Source: Chromatiales bacterium (lineage in GTDB: Bacteria; Pseudomonadota; Gammaproteobacteria; SZUA-152). Taken from it: a DNA stretch of 15,735 nucleotides. The notes under the pieces are model-generated. The model worked only from the letters and a program-made list of their open reading frames with translations, was not told the DNA's origin and searched no databases. Each line of letters begins with the position of its first letter. The stretch's first letter is position 1. The translations under genes and the position numbers were made by a program. The DNA lies in contig JALTPW010001035.1 of NCBI GenBank assembly GCA_026999335.1, positions 1-15,735 of the forward strand. Direction: 5' to 3'. Shown here piece by piece: positions 13,170 through 15,735 of the stretch.

Positions 13170-14218
13170 GCCGCTGTCTCCCGCGCGTGGTTTTGTGTGG
13201 GGCTTGGCGTTGTGCCGGCAAAGCGACGGCGCAGCACACCGGTCACGTCATCGTCGGTGGACAGTTGCAGCAGCGGGATAGCCCGGCTGCGCATGAGATC
13301 CTGCACCGCCTGGTGATGCTGCCTGAAGAAGTCGCCATAGGCCTTTCGCGCCGAGGCCGAACGGGTATCGAGAATGCCGTCGTGCTGGCCGTCACTGACG
13401 CCGTAACGTGCCGCAGGCGGGGGGGCCTGTTCCAGCACATCGAGCACCTGGATGGCGATGACGTCATTATGCTGGCGCAGCCGCATCAGGTGTTTGCCAG
13501 TCTCTTCGTCGCTGCCGTCGTTGATGCCATAAAAATCACTCAGCAGAAAAATCAGGCTGCCGGGCCGGCTGACCCGACGCAGTCGCGCCAGTGCCGCATT
13601 GAGCCCTTCCGGGTGGGGTGGCTGCTGGAGGTTTTTTAGTGGATCGCTCTGCGCCACCAGCTGGCGGATCAGGCGCAGCACGCCGTGCTTGCCACCGCGC
13701 GGCGGCAATTCATGGTGATCGCCGTTGAACAGCAGGGCGCCGATGCGGTCGCCGTGGGCGGCAGCGGCCCAGGCGATCAGACTGGCGGCACGTGCAGCGA
13801 CCACCGACTTGAGTGCGCCCCGGCTGGCGAAGAACATGCCGGGATTCAAGTCCACGCACAGTACCACCGGGCGCTCGCGCTCTTCCTGATAGAGTTTGGT
13901 ATGTGGCCGGCCGGTACGCGCAGTGACCCGCCAGTCCATGTTGCGAATGTCATCGCCGGGCTGGTAGATGCGTGATTCCCGGTAGTCCATGCCGCGGCCG
14001 CGACAGCGCGAGGCCCGGCCGCCGGTCTGCCGTGCCCGCGCCGCCTGCCAGCGGCCGAGATCGAGCTTACCGGCTTGCTGGCGCAGGGCGATCAGCTCGT
14101 CGAGGCTGGGTCGGGTGGCAGAGTTGAGGGCTGAGTTAAGAGCCGTGTCGGCGGCGCGGTCAGTTATATGCTCACGATGTGTGTTCCGGCCCGCTAGGAA
14201 TCGATCGAGGAAACGCAT
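13166..14218 (-). CDS. DUF58 domain protein
   Basis: 350 residues from ATG 14218, one base after the moxR stop. An in-frame TTG at 14227 would add three residues and is less likely. The DUF58 core motif is unmistakable: DYRESRIYQPGDDIRNMDWR, followed by RPHTKLYQEERERPVVLCVD. After it comes a degenerate VWA-like fold with VVLCVDLNPGM and LIFLLSDF in place of a full DxSxS MIDAS. There is no signal peptide or TM segment, so this is the cytoplasmic partner of MoxR in the operon. DUF58 proteins are near-universal neighbours of MoxR ATPases and are thought to be their substrates or adaptors. No good ribosome-binding site is visible, so translation probably depends on reinitiation from moxR. Confidence 0.93.
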   Translation of the reverse strand: MRFLDRFLAGRNTHREHITDRAADTALNSALNSATRPSLDELIALRQQAGKLDLGRWQAARARQTGGRASRCRGRGMDYRESRIYQPGDDIRNMDWRVTARTGRPHTKLYQEERERPVVLCVDLNPGMFFASRGALKSVVAARAASLIAWAAAAHGDRIGALLFNGDHHELPPRGGKHGVLRLIRQLVAQSDPLKNLQQPPHPEGLNAALARLRRVSRPGSLIFLLSDFYGINDGSDEETGKHLMRLRQHNDVIAIQVLDVLEQAPPPAARYGVSDGQHDGILDTRSASARKAYGDFFRQHHQAVQDLMRSRAIPLLQLSTDDDVTGVLRRRFAGTTPSPTQNHARETAA

Positions 14219-14219
14219 C

Positions 14220-15230
14220 TCAGGCAACCGGAACCCGTTTTAGCAGTTCACGGATTACGTCGTCGGCATTCATGCCTTCGGCCTCGGCCTCGAAGGAGAT
14301 CAATACCCGGTGGCGCAGCACATCGAAGGCTACCGCCTGCACATCGGCCGGCGACACATAGTCGCGCCCCTCCAGCCAGGCATGGGCGCGGGCGCAGCGG
14401 TCGAGGGCGATAGTGGCGCGCGGGCTGGCACCATAACTCACCCAGCGGGCCAGCGCCGGACTGTAGGGTGCCGGGTCGCGGCTGGCCAGCACCAGTTGTA
14501 CCAGATATTCCTCTACCGGCTCGGCCATGTGGATGTGTAATACCTCCTGACGGGCGGCAAATATTTGCGCCTTGCTCAGCGTCACCGCGGAGGCCGCCGG
14601 GGCGGTGTCCTCACGCTCGGCCTGTTGGCGGGCCAGTTTGAGGATCGCGTGTTCCGCCCGGGCATCGGGGTAGTCGATGCGCACGTGCATCAGAAAGCGA
14701 TCCAGTTGGGCCTCGGGCAGAGCGTAGGTACCTTCCTGTTCGATGGGGTTCTGAGTGGCCATAACCAGGAATGGACGTGGCAGGGGATAGGTGTGTCGGC
14801 CGACGGTGATCTGTTTTTCGCCCATCGCCTCCAGTAGCGCTGACTGCACTTTGGCCGGGGCGCGGTTGATTTCATCGGCGAGAATCAGGTTGTGGAACAG
14901 TGGCCCCTGCTGGAAGTGAAAGTCGCCGGTTTCTGGGCGATAGATGTCAGTACCGGTGAGGTCGCTGGGTAGCAGATCCGGGGTGAATTGCAGGCGGTGA
15001 AAGTCGCCCTCCAGCACCGCAGCCAGTTCCTTGATGGCTGTGGTCTTGGCCAGCCCCGGTGCACCTTCCACCAGCAGATGGCCATCGGCCAGCAGGGCGA
15101 TCAGCAGGCGTTCGACCAGAGCCTGTTGGCCGATGATGCGCTCTTGCAGATGCTGGCGAACCTGGTGAAATACCGGATAGGCCACGCTGTCGATGTTTTT
15201 GCGGGTGGCCGGGGCGATGTTTGCAGTCAT
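14220..15230 (-). CDS. moxR: MoxR-family AAA+ ATPase
   Basis: 336-residue cytoplasmic AAA+ ATPase of the MoxR group, presumed chaperone for assembly of the VWA-containing Bat proteins. Walker A is EGAPGLAKT (55-63, Lys62), Walker B is LILADE (115-120), sensor 1 is Asn161 in MATQNPIEQEGTYALPEAQLDRF, and the sensor 2 region is GASPRATIAL. The N-terminal IIGQQALVERLLIALLADGHLLVEG is typical of the family. The length is normal (about 320-340). AAGGAG sits 9 bases before the ATG, the clearest ribosome-binding site in the operon, which fits its place as first gene. No promoter could be assigned with confidence in the 505 bp upstream. Confidence 0.96.
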   Translation of the reverse strand: MTANIAPATRKNIDSVAYPVFHQVRQHLQERIIGQQALVERLLIALLADGHLLVEGAPGLAKTTAIKELAAVLEGDFHRLQFTPDLLPSDLTGTDIYRPETGDFHFQQGPLFHNLILADEINRAPAKVQSALLEAMGEKQITVGRHTYPLPRPFLVMATQNPIEQEGTYALPEAQLDRFLMHVRIDYPDARAEHAILKLARQQAEREDTAPAASAVTLSKAQIFAARQEVLHIHMAEPVEEYLVQLVLASRDPAPYSPALARWVSYGASPRATIALDRCARAHAWLEGRDYVSPADVQAVAFDVLRHRVLISFEAEAEGMNADDVIRELLKRVPVA

Positions 15231-15265
15231 GTTGTCAGGCTCCTTCGATGTGTCGTGCGGCAGGT

Positions 15266-15499
15266 TTACCCGGCCGAGGCTGCTGTTGATGATACTGGCA
15301 TGGACAAGCCCTGCCGGATCCCCTTCGTGGAAAGTGATTTGAGGGCGGATTTCACTTTTCCAAGTGTTATCGCCACGGGCATATCGATAAAGCGGTACTG
15401 TCGCTCGATACCCGTGGTCATGAAGGGCCCGATGGCTTGGTGTTTGTTGCGGATGACGGTGTCGTGCAGTTCTTGTTTGGCCGGGTCGATAATGTTCAT
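15266..15499 (-). CDS. Small hypothetical protein, possibly the end of a broken gene
   Basis: 77-residue frame starting MNIIDPAKQELHDTVIRNKH. The first 45 or so codons look strongly coding (many ATC, GAC, GCC, CTG, AAC), and GAGAG lies just 2 bases before the ATG, too close for an ideal ribosome-binding site. The last 25 residues (SLSTKGIRQGLSMPVSSTAA) are Ser/Thr/Ala-rich and less convincing. The frame continues upstream through a single TGA (15515-15517) into another coding-like frame, so it could be the 3' part of an interrupted gene. I do not recognise a family. Confidence 0.35.
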   Translation of the reverse strand: MNIIDPAKQELHDTVIRNKHQAIGPFMTTGIERQYRFIDMPVAITLGKVKSALKSLSTKGIRQGLSMPVSSTAASAG

Positions 15500-15514
15500 T
15501 CTCTCACGCAGGAA

Positions 15515-15733
15515 TCAATGATCGATGGGTGGCAGGCCGGTATCGTTGCTCCCTTCGGCAGTGATTTCGGGTTTCAGTTCCATCAGCAGGTCTTTGGTGA
15601 TGATATGTCCGCAATGGTTCTGCTTTACTATTGAGCGTATCCGGATGCAGAGGTTTTTTATTGTGCACAATGAGACTACGCTAAAACTGTCTGCCTGAGC
15701 GGGTAAAGAGTTGAAGTCCCGTAGGGTGGGCAC
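15515..15733 (-). pseudogene. Coding-like frame upstream in the same phase, ends at TGA
   Basis: Open to the right window edge in the same phase as the frame at 15266-15499. The last 30 codons (HIITKDLLMELKPEITAEGSN and on to DTGLPPIDH) have coding-like composition. The part nearer the edge overlaps a dispersed-repeat string and looks non-coding. Either this is a tiny gene starting at the Met before ELKPEIT, or the two frames are one gene broken by the TGA. No family is recognised. Confidence 0.25.
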
Positions 15734-15735
15734 GT
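15718..15735. repeat. Start of a dispersed CCCGTAGGGTG repeat at the window edge
   Basis: CCCGTAGGGTGGGCACGT resembles a widely dispersed gammaproteobacterial intergenic repeat (CGTAGGGTGGGCAC...). It is cut by the window end, so its inverted partner cannot be seen. A related string is at 9335-9358. Confidence 0.4.

Larger units (their letters stand above)
15231..15735. other. Region upstream of moxR with small or broken minus-strand frames
   Basis: 505 bp to the window edge with no recognisable gene. The minus strand has coding-like codon use from about 15600 to 15330, interrupted by one TGA, listed below. The operon promoter must lie in this region or further right, but no -35/-10 pair stands out. 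Confidence 0.5.

Noticed and set aside
13166..15230. A novel system in the MoxR-DUF58-VWA cluster
   Set aside because: The gene order and domains match the well-known MoxR/Bat operon; only the repeat-filled gap before batD is unusual.

Overview
The window looks like part of a GC-rich proteobacterial chromosome, most likely a gammaproteobacterium. The evidence is a proteobacterial-type thioredoxin reductase, the gene order moxR-DUF58-DUF4381-VWA-VWA/TPR-batD, REP-like hairpin repeats with a REP-associated (RAYT) transposase, and MITE-like repeats built on CATTCC...GGAATG arms. I cannot name the genus. No rRNA, tRNA, CRISPR array or plasmid/phage replication gene is visible.

Layout from left to right. 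(1) The 3' end of an unrecognised plus-strand gene (to 332) converges on trxB (456-1409, minus), with a symmetrical terminator between them. (2) Diverging from trxB is a tightly coupled two-gene unit (1589-4383, plus). It comprises a four-TM protein made of two SLATT/DUF4231-like units and a TIR-TM-WD40 protein whose GTG start overlaps the upstream TGA. This looks like a membrane-associated immune or cell-suicide module and is the best candidate here for an undescribed system. (3) A 9-bp tandem repeat and a MITE-like repeat lie between it and ald, alanine dehydrogenase (4679-5746, plus). (4) An AT-richer patch (5747-7279) holds a RAYT-type HUH transposase with hairpin termini, preceded by an exact 93-bp duplication of its own 5' end. 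After it comes a GNAT acetyltransferase gene interrupted by ten copies of a 9-bp minisatellite encoding (Ser-Thr-His)10. (5) The rest of the window (7276-15230, minus) is a MoxR/Bat aerotolerance-type operon: moxR, DUF58, DUF4381, batA (VWA), a batB/batC fusion (VWA plus TPR plus low-complexity tail) and batD. The first five genes are overlapping or abutting. batD is separated by a 569-bp gap filled with repeat elements. (6) The right edge holds coding-like but broken or very small minus-strand reading frames and the start of a dispersed repeat.

How the genes work together. In the Bat operon the MoxR AAA+ ATPase and the DUF58 protein are expected to act with the membrane-anchored VWA proteins (metal-ion-dependent adhesion sites facing the periplasm or the membrane surface), the TPR segment and the membrane-anchored BatD. 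This is generally thought to be a chaperone- or envelope-stress-type assembly. In the TIR/SLATT pair, the WD40 propeller would be the sensing or scaffold part, the TIR domain an NAD-consuming or signal-producing enzyme, and the SLATT protein a membrane effector. That division of labour is inferred from family knowledge, not shown by the sequence. The repeat content (RAYT element, MITE-like copies, minisatellites, dispersed palindromes) clusters in the gaps between ald, the GNAT gene, batD and batB, marking these junctions as sites of recent rearrangement.
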